Positions 1 through 7,113 of a stretch of DNA of 22,786 bases are shown in pieces. The translations under genes were made by a program, and so were the position numbers. Position 1 is the first letter of the stretch. Each line of letters opens with the position of its first letter. The stretch is from a virus: positions 1 through 22,786 of IMG/VR virus record IMGVR_UViG_3300017605_000188; one strand, written 5' to 3'. The notes below the pieces were generated by a model that saw only the letters and a program-made list of their open reading frames with translations, did not search any database and was not told the origin of the DNA.

Positions 1-68
1 GTTGTGTAGCCGACCCGCCCCCCTCTCGCAACGTCTCATGTTTTCGTTCGAGTAAACCGGAAACCCGA

Positions 69-84
69 CCGTCAACCGTCAACC
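69..84 (+). repeat. Short tandem direct repeat upstream of terminase
   Basis: The seven-base unit CCGTCAA occurs twice in a row and begins a third time (CC), 28 bases before the terminase small subunit start. It could be a protein-binding or packaging-related site because it lies directly upstream of the terminase gene, but nothing else supports that. The first 111 bases hold no convincing gene. Confidence 0.3.
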
Positions 85-93
85 ACGCACGCA

Positions 94-108
94 GGGGCGT
101 GCCGCCCC
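94..108 (+). other. Hairpin just before terminase small subunit start
   Basis: GGGGCG and CGCCCC form a six-pair stem around a three-base loop, ending three bases before the ATG at 112. The only purine-rich stretch near that start (AGGGG, 93-97) lies in the left arm, about 14 bases from the ATG and so too far for ideal ribosome binding. If the hairpin forms in mRNA it would tend to reduce initiation of the small terminase. This is inferred from base pairing only. Confidence 0.35.
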
Positions 109-111
109 CGC

Positions 112-864
112 ATGCGTTTGATCTCTCGCGCCGCGCTGGCGCGCGCCGCTGGCGTCTCCAAGCAGGCGATCTCCAAGGCTTGCAAGAAAGACCTAAAGCC
201 GGCGTGCTCCGGCGAGCGCGTCGACCTCGACCACGAGGCGGTGACCGCCTACCTCGCTGCGCACGGGCGGAAGGCGCCTGCGGCTCCCGCCGCTCCGGCC
301 CCGCAAACCGACGCCAGTCCGACGCCCTCGCCGAAACGGAAGGCCACTAAGGCTGACGCTCCGCCCGCCCCGAAGAAGAACGTCGGTGGCCGGCCACGCA
401 AACCGACGGCGGATCCCTCGGACGAGGACGATGACGTCGGGCACATGCGCCCCCCGCCTGGTGTCGTCGAGGGCTCGAGCGAAGACCTCAAGGGACTGAC
501 CGAGCTGCTCGATCCCCTGGTGGATCGGTTCGGCACCGACATCCGCTTTTCCGACTGGCTCTCGAGCCTGAAGGACATCGAGCTCATCCGCGAGAAGCGG
601 CTGAAGAACGGCGAGACCGAGGGCGGCTACATCAGCCGCGAGCTCGTGAAGAACTTCGTGTTCGGCGCGCTCGAGTCGTTCAGCAAGCGCCTGTTGGGCG
701 ACGCCTCCAAGGCCATCGTCACCAAGGTCGCCAACATCGTTCGAGCGAACGGCAGCCTCGAGGAGGCGCAGCGCATCGCTCGTGAAGAAATCAGCAAGCA
801 GCTCAAACCGGTCAAGGTCACGGCTGCTCGCAACTTGAGGCACAAGAACGATGGGAAGGCGTAG
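112..864 (+). CDS. Terminase small subunit, Nu1-like
   Basis: This is the DNA-recognition subunit of the packaging motor, which binds phage DNA and delivers it to the large terminase. Residues 1-53 look like a winged helix-turn-helix of the Nu1/MerR kind (ARAAGVSKQAISKA, followed by VDLDHEAVTAYLAAHG). Residues 54-105 are a low-complexity Ala/Pro/Lys linker with an AT-hook-like GGRPRKP at 92-98 and an acidic DPSDEDDD patch. Residues 120-250 are helical and charged, a plausible oligomerisation and large-subunit-binding part. The gene overlaps the large terminase by 14 bases, which is typical of terminase pairs. No good Shine-Dalgarno sequence precedes this ATG, so a different start is possible, but the helix-turn-helix begins right at this one. 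The family call rests on architecture and position. Confidence 0.8.
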   Translation: MRLISRAALARAAGVSKQAISKACKKDLKPACSGERVDLDHEAVTAYLAAHGRKAPAAPAAPAPQTDASPTPSPKRKATKADAPPAPKKNVGGRPRKPTADPSDEDDDVGHMRPPPGVVEGSSEDLKGLTELLDPLVDRFGTDIRFSDWLSSLKDIELIREKRLKNGETEGGYISRELVKNFVFGALESFSKRLLGDASKAIVTKVANIVRANGSLEEAQRIAREEISKQLKPVKVTAARNLRHKNDGKA

Positions 865-2875
865 CGCCTCGGCGGCCGCGCAGCATCTGTCGTTCGAAGA
901 CGCGTACGAGACTCCCGAGCAGCGGGAATGGCTCGCTCAGCAGTTCGAGGGGCTCACCTCCGAGCTGAAGGTGCTCAGCCCGAGCGAGTGGGCCGAGCAG
1001 AACCGATACCTGCCCCCGTCGGTCACGCCGATCCCCGGGCTCTTCGGGTTCGACGTCACGCCGTACCTACGCGAAATCCTCGACTGCATGGACGTCGAGT
1101 CTCCCGTCCGGGAGGTCACGTTCATGAAGGGCGTCCAGGTCTGCGCGACCACGGGCGTGCTCGAGAACGCCATCGGTTACTACATCGCCCAGGTTCAAAC
1201 CGAGGCGGTGATGCTGCTCACCGCAGACGCCGAGCTCGCGAAGCTCCGCGTCGAGCAATACATCACGCCGATGATCCAGCTCTCGGGGCTGGAGCACCTG
1301 ATCAAGTCGTCGGACGAGCGCAACCCGCGCAAGACCGGCAAGACCGACAAGAAGATCGAGTGGTTCGGCGGCGGGTTCCTGCTGCCGTTCGGCGCCATCA
1401 ACGCCAACAAGCTGCGCTCGGTGCCGATGCGCGCGCTCCTGCGCGACGAGATTGACACCTATAAAGCGGTCGTCGGCAAGGACGGCGACCCGATGAAGCT
1501 GTCCGAGAGCCGCACCGCGGCCTTCGAAGGCAGCCGTAAGATCCTCAACATTTCGACGCCGCTCTACAAGGGGCAGTCGAACATTGAGGCCAAATACCTC
1601 TCCGGCGACCAGCGGAAGTATTTCGTCCGCTGCCTCAAGTGCAACTTTCCCCAAGAGTTGCGGTGGCGCCACGAGAACCCGACGACCGGCGAGGTCACCG
1701 GCATCTCGTGGAAGCTGGACGAGAAGACGGGGCAGCTCGACCCCGACTCGGTACGCTGGCTCTGCGCGGAGTGCAGTCACCCGCACACGAACGACGACAA
1801 GACGCGTCTGCTCTCGCCAGCCAACGGCGCAGAGTGGAAGGCGACCTCAGTCGCTGTCGATCGAAACCACCGGAGCTACCATCTCAGCGCGCTCTACTCG
1901 CCGCCGCAGATGCAGACGTGGGCCGCGTGCGTGCGGCAATGGCTCGACGCGTGGGACGTAGACCGCAACCGGATGATCTCGTCCGGCAAGCTGCAGGTCT
2001 TTTACAACAACGTTCTCGGCGCTACCTACGAGGAGCGCGGCGAGAAGGTTCGCTTCGACGCGGTCTCCGCGCACCGGCGCGCCGACTACCACTTTGGGCA
2101 GATCCCCAACAAGTTCGCGGAGAAGTACTGCGGCAGCAAGGTGCTGCTGCTCACGTGCACGGTCGACGTCCAGAAGGAAAACCTGGCCGTCGCGGTGTTC
2201 GGCTGGTGCGCGGACGGCCGCGCGATCCTGATCGACTACTGGCGCTTCGAAGGTAACACCGAGCAGCTAGACGACAAGGGTACATGGGGCCAGCTTCGAG
2301 AGCTGCTCTGGAAGAAAGTCTACGCGTCCGACGATGGCGCCAAGTACCGCATCAAGATCACGCTGGTCGATTCGGGTTACTTGACCGACCAGGTCTATCG
2401 GTTCTGCGACGAGTTCCCGGGCGGCGTGTTCCCGTGCAAGGGCAAGGAAGCGCCGCCAACAAACAACATCAAGCCCTATTCGGAGTTCAAGACGCCGAAC
2501 GGCTTGGTCGGCTTCCTCATCACCGTCGACTTCTACAAGGATCGCTGGAGCGCTTCGTTGCGGCGTGAGTGGGACGGCATTGGGCTGCAACCGGTCGGGC
2601 ATTTCAACGCCCCGCACAACGTCACGGACGCGCAGCTCAAAGAGCTCACCGTCGAGACGAAGCGCCCGCGCGCGGCGTCGCAGACTGGGCACGACTCAGG
2701 CTTCGCTTGGCACCGTATCCCCGGCGCGGCCAACGAGCTCTGGGATTTGATCATATACGCCAACGCAGCGCTCGAGCTGCTGGCGGCGAACTTCTCGCAG
2801 GGTGCGAAGTTCGCCTACACGAACTGGCCACTCTTCTACAAGACGTGCGCCGAGAAGAAGCTCTTCATCGACTGA
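851..2875 (+). CDS. Terminase large subunit, GpA family
   Basis: This is the ATP-driven packaging motor and nuclease that cuts concatemeric DNA and pumps it into the prohead through the portal. At 674 residues the length is normal for GpA-type large terminases. Visible elements in order: a Walker A-like segment FMKGVQVCATTG (91-102); an adenine/coupling region LLTADAELAKLRVEQY; Walker B ALLRDEIDTY with D199 and E200; the GpA signature GDPMKLSESRTAAFEGSRKI and ISTPL (about 212-238); a zinc-binding pair C261xxC264 and C305xxC308; and a C-terminal nuclease with acidic candidates D439 (TVDVQ) and D507 (LVDSGY). The phosphate-loop glycine expected in this family (QVGxT) is a cysteine, C98. A GAGG at 837-840 can serve as ribosome binding site inside the upstream gene. 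Confidence 0.95.
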   Translation: MGRRSASAAAQHLSFEDAYETPEQREWLAQQFEGLTSELKVLSPSEWAEQNRYLPPSVTPIPGLFGFDVTPYLREILDCMDVESPVREVTFMKGVQVCATTGVLENAIGYYIAQVQTEAVMLLTADAELAKLRVEQYITPMIQLSGLEHLIKSSDERNPRKTGKTDKKIEWFGGGFLLPFGAINANKLRSVPMRALLRDEIDTYKAVVGKDGDPMKLSESRTAAFEGSRKILNISTPLYKGQSNIEAKYLSGDQRKYFVRCLKCNFPQELRWRHENPTTGEVTGISWKLDEKTGQLDPDSVRWLCAECSHPHTNDDKTRLLSPANGAEWKATSVAVDRNHRSYHLSALYSPPQMQTWAACVRQWLDAWDVDRNRMISSGKLQVFYNNVLGATYEERGEKVRFDAVSAHRRADYHFGQIPNKFAEKYCGSKVLLLTCTVDVQKENLAVAVFGWCADGRAILIDYWRFEGNTEQLDDKGTWGQLRELLWKKVYASDDGAKYRIKITLVDSGYLTDQVYRFCDEFPGGVFPCKGKEAPPTNNIKPYSEFKTPNGLVGFLITVDFYKDRWSASLRREWDGIGLQPVGHFNAPHNVTDAQLKELTVETKRPRAASQTGHDSGFAWHRIPGAANELWDLIIYANAALELLAANFSQGAKFAYTNWPLFYKTCAEKKLFID

Positions 2876-2905
2876 ACGACGCGAGTCGCGCGCTGGGATT
2901 GCTCA

Positions 2906-3166
2906 ATGTCAGCCGTATTCACCGCCGAATTCATCAACGAGCAGATCGTCAGCCTCAAGGCGCAGCTCGTGGCCAACGCGACGGCGCGGGCGAAGGCGCA
3001 GGAGAGCCAATCCTATTCTCTGGACACCGGGCAAACCAGGATCAGCGCGTTCCGTGCGCAGCTCGCCACGCTCGGCAACGAGCGCGCCAGCATCCTGAAC
3101 GAGCTCAGGTACTGGGAGAATCAACTCTGCGGAACCGGCACCATCGTCGGCCGGCCTGGCTGGTGA
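2906..3166 (+). CDS. Small head-tail joining protein candidate, gpW-like position
   Basis: This 86-residue, mostly helical protein sits between the large terminase and the portal, exactly where lambda has gpW. Residues 7-32 and 47-73 look like two amphipathic helices around a small beta-turn segment, SYSLDTGQTR (36-45). This helix / SYS...G hairpin / helix layout is seen in small phage connector proteins. In lambda, gpW joins the portal vertex after packaging and is needed before tail attachment. Sequence identity to gpW itself is not evident to me, so the function is inferred from size, fold pattern and gene order. The stop (TGGTGA) supplies the GGTGA ribosome binding site for the portal gene. 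Confidence 0.6.
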   Translation: MSAVFTAEFINEQIVSLKAQLVANATARAKAQESQSYSLDTGQTRISAFRAQLATLGNERASILNELRYWENQLCGTGTIVGRPGW

Positions 3167-3170
3167 ACTG

Positions 3171-4823
3171 ATGTTCGGCTTCGGCAAGAAGAGAGACCTG
3201 TACGACGAGCTCTACGGGAAGGCGGCTCCCCGTGCGCCCATCGTCATTCGAGAGGCGGCGCCGGCGGGCCCCAGCAAGACCGTAGCCGTCGCTTCTCTCC
3301 CCACGTACCGCTATGGCTGGGACACGGGAGAGAAATTCGCAGGCGGACTCGGCCCTATCGATATCCTGTTCAAGGACTACTGGGCCCTACGTCAGCGCAG
3401 CGCGGACCTTTTCGAACGCAACATTTACGGTCGCGGCATCATCCGCCGCCTGGTGACTAACGTCATCAACTCGGGGCTCCACCTCGAGGCGACGCCGGAA
3501 GAGAAGATCCTCGGCTTCGAAGAGGACGACCTCGCGGCGTGGTCCGAAGAGGTCGAGTGTCGCTTCAAACTCTGGTCCGACAACGCCTATCAGTGCGATT
3601 TCAACGAGCGCCTTTCCTTCGGCGCGCTGCAGGCGGAGGCCTATCGCGAGGCCCTGATCTCGGGTGACGTGCTCATCGTCATTCAGCAGGATCCGCGCAC
3701 TCGGGTGCCCCGCGTTCGGCTCATCAGCGGCGACAACGTTCAGACGCCGGCCCTCGGATACTCGACCAATAGCGCGAAGATCGTCCACGGTGTCGAGCTT
3801 GACGCGAAGGGTCGGCACGTCGCGTTCTGGGTGACGCAAGAGGACGGTTCTTCCAAAAGGATTCCTGCTTTCGGTGAGAAGTCGGGGCGCCAGATCGCCT
3901 GGCTCGTGTACGGCACCGACAAGCGCATGGACGAGGTGCGTGGCACACCGATGCTCGGCCTGGTGCTGCAGGGGATGAAGGAGATCGACAGGTACCGCGA
4001 CGCGACGCTGCGCAAGGCAGTGCTGAACGCGATGCTGGCGGTTTGGATCGAGAAGGGCGAGGAGCGCATCGGGACGCGTCCAATGACGATGAGCGCGACG
4101 ACGCTCAACGTCGAGACGACGGTCGACGATCAGGGGAAAGAGCGACGCTTCCGCGCGGCCGAGTTCCTGCCCGGAGTGGTGATGGACGAGCTCCAGTTCG
4201 GGGAGAAGCCGCACACCTTCCAGTCGAGCCAAGCGGTCGAAGGATTCGGCGTCTTCGAGGAAGCCGTCGTGCACACGTTCGCGTGGGCGAACGAGATCCC
4301 GCCAGAGATCCTGCTGCTTTCGTTCTCGAGCAACTACAGCGCAAGCCAAGCGGCGATCAGCGAATTCAAGCTCTTCCTGACGCCGACTCGGATGCGCTTC
4401 GGTGATTCATTCTGTTCGCCAGTCTACGAGGATTGGCTGCTGTCGCAGGTGTACATCGGGCGAGTCGAGGCGAAGGGCTTCATCGAGGCGTTCTACGACG
4501 CCAGGCAGGACGACATCTTCGGAGCTTGGGTGTCGAGCGACTGGAGCGGCCACGTCAAGCCAGCCGTCGACATGGTGAAGACCACGCGCGCATACACCGA
4601 GCAAGCAGAGCAAGGTTTCTGCACTCGAGATCGCGCTTCGCGAGAAATCAACGGAACCAAGTTCTCGAAGAACGTCCAGAAACTGGCGCGCGAGAACATC
4701 AAGCTTGCTGAAGCGATGCGCCCCCTCCTCGAGGTGGAGGCGCTGCTCAAGGCCGCCTCGACTCCGCTCCCGGCAGACGCGCCGGAGCCGGAGAACGGCG
4801 GCAAGCAAGGGAAGGCTGCCTGA
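3171..4823 (+). CDS. Portal protein, lambda gpB family
   Basis: This is the dodecameric ring at the unique capsid vertex through which DNA enters and leaves and to which the neck binds. The 550 residues match the family's usual length of about 500-550. Diagnostic stretches include LRQRSADLFERNIYGRG (73-89) followed by IIRRLVTNVINSGLHLEA, then GDVLIVIQQDPRTRVPRVRLISGDNVQTP, IVHGVELDAKGRHVAFWV, and the core LLLSFSSNYSASQAAISEF near residue 385-400. The C-terminal tail (GFCTRDRASREINGT, then an Ala/Pro/Glu-rich end) is also typical. GGTGA four bases before the ATG is a good ribosome binding site. The protease gene follows after two bases, the B-C order of lambda. Confidence 0.95.
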   Translation: MFGFGKKRDLYDELYGKAAPRAPIVIREAAPAGPSKTVAVASLPTYRYGWDTGEKFAGGLGPIDILFKDYWALRQRSADLFERNIYGRGIIRRLVTNVINSGLHLEATPEEKILGFEEDDLAAWSEEVECRFKLWSDNAYQCDFNERLSFGALQAEAYREALISGDVLIVIQQDPRTRVPRVRLISGDNVQTPALGYSTNSAKIVHGVELDAKGRHVAFWVTQEDGSSKRIPAFGEKSGRQIAWLVYGTDKRMDEVRGTPMLGLVLQGMKEIDRYRDATLRKAVLNAMLAVWIEKGEERIGTRPMTMSATTLNVETTVDDQGKERRFRAAEFLPGVVMDELQFGEKPHTFQSSQAVEGFGVFEEAVVHTFAWANEIPPEILLLSFSSNYSASQAAISEFKLFLTPTRMRFGDSFCSPVYEDWLLSQVYIGRVEAKGFIEAFYDARQDDIFGAWVSSDWSGHVKPAVDMVKTTRAYTEQAEQGFCTRDRASREINGTKFSKNVQKLARENIKLAEAMRPLLEVEALLKAASTPLPADAPEPENGGKQGKAA

Positions 4824-4825
4824 CC

Positions 4826-6205
4826 ATGCAATGGCTCATCGATCACACCGCCGCCCACCAGATGGAGCGCGCCTGGAAGGGCGGGCTCCGCGCGACGGCG
4901 GAACAGTCAGCTTCGTGGATGAAGCTGGTCGAGGACACGCGCCAGCGGGCCGAAGCCTATGAGGCGCGCGTGGCGGGCAAGACGTCCGCCGCGATCTCCG
5001 ACAGCTACCCGCGCAACGTGAAGGTTGCGGGCGACATCGCCGAGATTCGCGTCGAAGGCATCCTCACCAAGAAGCCCGACTTCTGGAGCTGGTTGCTCTA
5101 CGGGGCGAACACCACCTACGAGAGCATCCAGCAAGCGCTGGCGCTCATCGCTTCGGACGTTGCCATCAAGCGCGTCACCTTTTTCGTCGACAGCCCCGGC
5201 GGCACAGTCGATGGCCTCTTCGAGGCGCTCGCCGCGATCGAGGCGTTCCCGAAGCCGATGAGCGTGCGTTCCTGCTACGCCTGCTCGGCAGCCTATTCGA
5301 TCTCCGCCCTGGCCGGGACGATCGAGGCGACGACGGAGGCCGCGCAGTTCGGCAGCGTGGGCGTGGCTGTCACCTATTTCGTCGATGAGAATGTGATCGA
5401 CATCACGTCCTCGAACGCGCCAAACAAGCGTCCCGATCCGACGACACCAGCCGGTAAGGCGGTCATCGTCGAAGGACTCGACGCGATCGAAGAGATCTTC
5501 GTGGAGGCGATCGCCAAGGGCCGCCAGACGACGACCAAGGACGTCACGAAGAACTACGGCCGCGGCGGCACGGTGCTCGCTGGCAACGCCAAGAGACTCG
5601 GAATGATCGACACCATCGCGAAGCCGCAGACGCGTGTGACGACCATCTCCGGTGAGCCAGCTCCCGACGAAGACGAGACGTCCCCGGACGGCGCGCCCGA
5701 AGAGGCGATCGTTCAAGACAACCCGAGCGCCGGTACGCCGGAAGCTCCTCAAAAAGATGCATCCGCCGTTAGCGGCGGGGCTGCAAAGGCAAGTAAGAAC
5801 ATGACCAAAGAAGAATTGCGTACGCAGCACCCCGAGCTGTTTTCGGCGGTGTACGAAGAGGGCAAGGCTGCAGGCGAAAAGGCCGGCAAAGAGGCGGGCG
5901 AGAAGGACGAGCGCAAGCGCGTCACCGACCACCTCAAGCTGGGTGCCGCCAGCGGTGATCTCGATACCGCCCACAAGGCGATCGAGTCCGGCGCCAGCAT
6001 GGCCGACAAGCAGGCTGACTACCTCGCTGCTTCGATGAAGCGCGGAGCTGTCGCCGTGCGACAAGAAGAGACGGATGCCGCCGGCGCCGCCGCAGACGGC
6101 GCGAAGCCCAAGCCCGTCGTCACGAAGGACGAGCAGGACGAAGTCGCGGCCGAGCTCGAGCGGCTCATGGGTCCGCCCAAGGCCAAGCCGGGAGCGGCGG
6201 CCTAA
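4826..6205 (+). CDS. Head maturation protease with C-terminal scaffold, S49 family (gpC-like)
   Basis: This is a serine peptidase of the SppA/S49 type that processes proheads, fused to a scaffold region. Residues 70-265 carry the protease: FFVDSPGGTVDG (119-130), the nucleophile region YACSAAYSIS with candidate S154, FGSVGV (175-180), and candidate catalytic lysine K201 in APNKRPDP. The Ser-Lys spacing of 47 is close to that of lambda gpC. Residues 275-325 are an acidic, Pro-rich linker. From M326 the protein changes to a helical, Lys/Glu/Ala-rich scaffold (ELRTQHPELFSAVYEEG, then AAGEKAGKEAGEKDERKR), the same arrangement as lambda C with nested Nu3. GGGAAGG (4809-4815) precedes the start. 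It lies between portal and decoration genes, as in lambda. Confidence 0.92.
   Translation: MQWLIDHTAAHQMERAWKGGLRATAEQSASWMKLVEDTRQRAEAYEARVAGKTSAAISDSYPRNVKVAGDIAEIRVEGILTKKPDFWSWLLYGANTTYESIQQALALIASDVAIKRVTFFVDSPGGTVDGLFEALAAIEAFPKPMSVRSCYACSAAYSISALAGTIEATTEAAQFGSVGVAVTYFVDENVIDITSSNAPNKRPDPTTPAGKAVIVEGLDAIEEIFVEAIAKGRQTTTKDVTKNYGRGGTVLAGNAKRLGMIDTIAKPQTRVTTISGEPAPDEDETSPDGAPEEAIVQDNPSAGTPEAPQKDASAVSGGAAKASKNMTKEELRTQHPELFSAVYEEGKAAGEKAGKEAGEKDERKRVTDHLKLGAASGDLDTAHKAIESGASMADKQADYLAASMKRGAVAVRQEETDAAGAAADGAKPKPVVTKDEQDEVAAELERLMGPPKAKPGAAA
5801..6205 (+). CDS. Nested scaffolding protein candidate, Nu3-like internal start
   Basis: An in-frame ATG at codon 326 of the protease gene would produce a separate 134-residue scaffold, mirroring lambda Nu3 inside C. 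The peptide begins MTKEELRTQHPELFSAVYEE, which reads like a natural N-terminus for phage scaffolds. The codons after the ATG (ACC AAA GAA GAA TTG) are unusually A-rich for this GC-rich region, as expected where ribosomes load. Upstream, AAGGCAAG (5786-5793) is a weak ribosome binding site seven bases from the ATG. It would act as the internal template for capsid assembly and then be removed by the protease. The domain boundary and start context are seen; separate translation is inferred. Confidence 0.55.
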   Translation: MTKEELRTQHPELFSAVYEEGKAAGEKAGKEAGEKDERKRVTDHLKLGAASGDLDTAHKAIESGASMADKQADYLAASMKRGAVAVRQEETDAAGAAADGAKPKPVVTKDEQDEVAAELERLMGPPKAKPGAAA

Positions 6206-6233
6206 TCGGGCCCGCCGGAAAGGTAGAAAAACC

Positions 6234-6935
6234 ATGGCAAACATCACCATCACGAACGTGGACGAAGGCTCGATCCAGGTCGGCGAATGCGAGTTCCGGG
6301 ACGAGCTCGTCACCTTCGCTGGCGCGGGCACCCTCGCCGAGGGAACCCTTCTCGCGCGCCAGGACGTCAGTCTCACGCTGACGGCTGGCACCGTTCAGGG
6401 CGGCACCGGCACCGGCACCGTGACCGTGCTCTCGATCCCCAATTCCACCGTCCTCCCGATGGTCGGCGATTGGGTGCTCACGGTCGTCGAGGCCGTAGCC
6501 AACGGCGGCATTTTCAAGCTGGCCGACCCCAACGGCATGATCGTGGCGACCGACCTCCGCATGACTGCGGGCTCGGGCGGCGCGACCGTCGTCGAGGTCG
6601 CTGGCATGCAGTTCACCATCACGGACGCGACCGATTTCATCGCCGGGAACTTCTTCCTGATCACGGTGGCGGCTGGCAGCGGGAAGATGGTGCCGTACAG
6701 CGCCACCGGTGCTGGCGGGGCTCAGTTTCCGAAGGCGGTGCTCGCGAAGGCGCTCACTGCGACCGGAGCTGGCGACCTACCGACGAGACCCATCATCAAG
6801 GGCAAGGTTGCGAAGGAGCGCCTGGTCATCAACGGCGGCGGCTCAATCGGTGCGGCGCTGCTCGATCAGTTGCGCGCCTACGGCATCATCGCCGAGCCCG
6901 TGAAGCAGCTCGCCCGAATCGACAACCCGCAGTGA
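6234..6935 (+). CDS. Head decoration protein, gpD family with inserted beta domain
   Basis: This trimeric cement protein caps the expanded capsid and stabilises it against internal DNA pressure. The gpD-like core is split. The N-terminal part is residues 1-57 (LVTFAGAGTLAEGTLLARQD), and it resumes at about 150 with KMVPYSATGAGGAQFPKAVL, ending in LLDQLRAYGIIAEPVKQL. Lambda gpD is only about 110 residues; this protein is 233 because of an insertion at 58-150 (GTGTGTVTVLS ... NGGIFKLADPNG ... FTITDATDF ... FFLITV). A closely related insertion is found in the tail sheath of this same genome. The start at 6234 is preceded by GGAAAGG with good spacing; the frame stays open further upstream but overlaps the protease gene. 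Two stops in a row (TGA TAA) end it, and a hairpin follows. Confidence 0.88.
   Translation: MANITITNVDEGSIQVGECEFRDELVTFAGAGTLAEGTLLARQDVSLTLTAGTVQGGTGTGTVTVLSIPNSTVLPMVGDWVLTVVEAVANGGIFKLADPNGMIVATDLRMTAGSGGATVVEVAGMQFTITDATDFIAGNFFLITVAAGSGKMVPYSATGAGGAQFPKAVLAKALTATGAGDLPTRPIIKGKVAKERLVINGGGSIGAALLDQLRAYGIIAEPVKQLARIDNPQ
6405..6683 (+). repeat. Inserted beta-rich domain, copy 1 (in decoration protein)
   Basis: Codons 58-150 of the decoration gene. Its key positions GTGxGT, LS, GxWxLxV, AVxNGG, DPxG, FTITD, TDF and ITV are shared with the copy at 10642-10920. By hand alignment about 40 of roughly 90 residues are identical. The DNA is clearly diverged, so the duplication or acquisition is not recent. 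Confidence 0.8.
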
Positions 6936-6941
6936 TAACCA

Positions 6942-6963
6942 GCGGGCCCGCAATCGGGCTCGC
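6942..6963 (+). other. Strong hairpin after decoration gene
   Basis: Arms 6942-6950 and 6955-6963 pair over nine positions with one G-T wobble, around a CAAT loop, seven bases after the decoration stop. It is followed by ATTCTGA, not a T-run, so it is a poor intrinsic terminator. An mRNA-stabilising end or partial attenuator between decoration and capsid genes is more likely. Confidence 0.5.
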
Positions 6964-6980
6964 ATTCTGAAGACACGAGA

Positions 6981-7014
6981 GCGCGGCGTTCCCGGAGACG
7001 GAGCGACGCCGCGC
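6981..7014 (+). other. Inverted repeat in capsid leader
   Basis: GCGCGGCGT (6981-6989) and ACGCCGCGC (7006-7014) are a perfect nine-base inverted repeat with a 16-base spacer, lying about 100 bases before the capsid start. There is no T-run. Two smaller perfect stems follow in the same leader: GGACC/GGTCC at 7023-7037 and GCGCT/AGCGC at 7055-7067. No promoter with recognisable -35 and -10 boxes is visible in 6936-7113. Confidence 0.5.
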
Positions 7015-7113
7015 GCCACATAGGACCAAAGGGGTCCACCGGGCTTCCCTGTCGGCGCTGCGAGCGCACGCGGGGTCGCACAGGTGCGTCCTCGCTTCTG
7101 AAGGAACACGACC

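Noticed and set aside
3387-4349. Long open frame on the minus strand across the portal gene
   Set aside because: It is antisense to a clear portal gene; GC-rich codon use keeps opposite frames open. No family features or start signals are seen. The same holds for minus-strand frames over the protease, sheath and circularisation genes.
6075-6233. Upstream in-frame extension of the decoration gene
   Set aside because: It overlaps the protease gene in another frame and has Arg/Ser/Pro-rich shadow composition. The ATG at 6234 has a good ribosome binding site and begins the family N-terminus.
4907-6391. 494-codon minus-strand open frame over the protease gene
   Set aside because: The protein is Arg/Leu-rich with no recognisable domain and mirrors a well-supported plus-strand gene; it is a composition shadow.
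6942-6963. Hairpin as a rho-independent terminator
   Set aside because: The stem is strong but there is no T-run after it, and the genes on both sides belong to the same late module, so full termination is unlikely.
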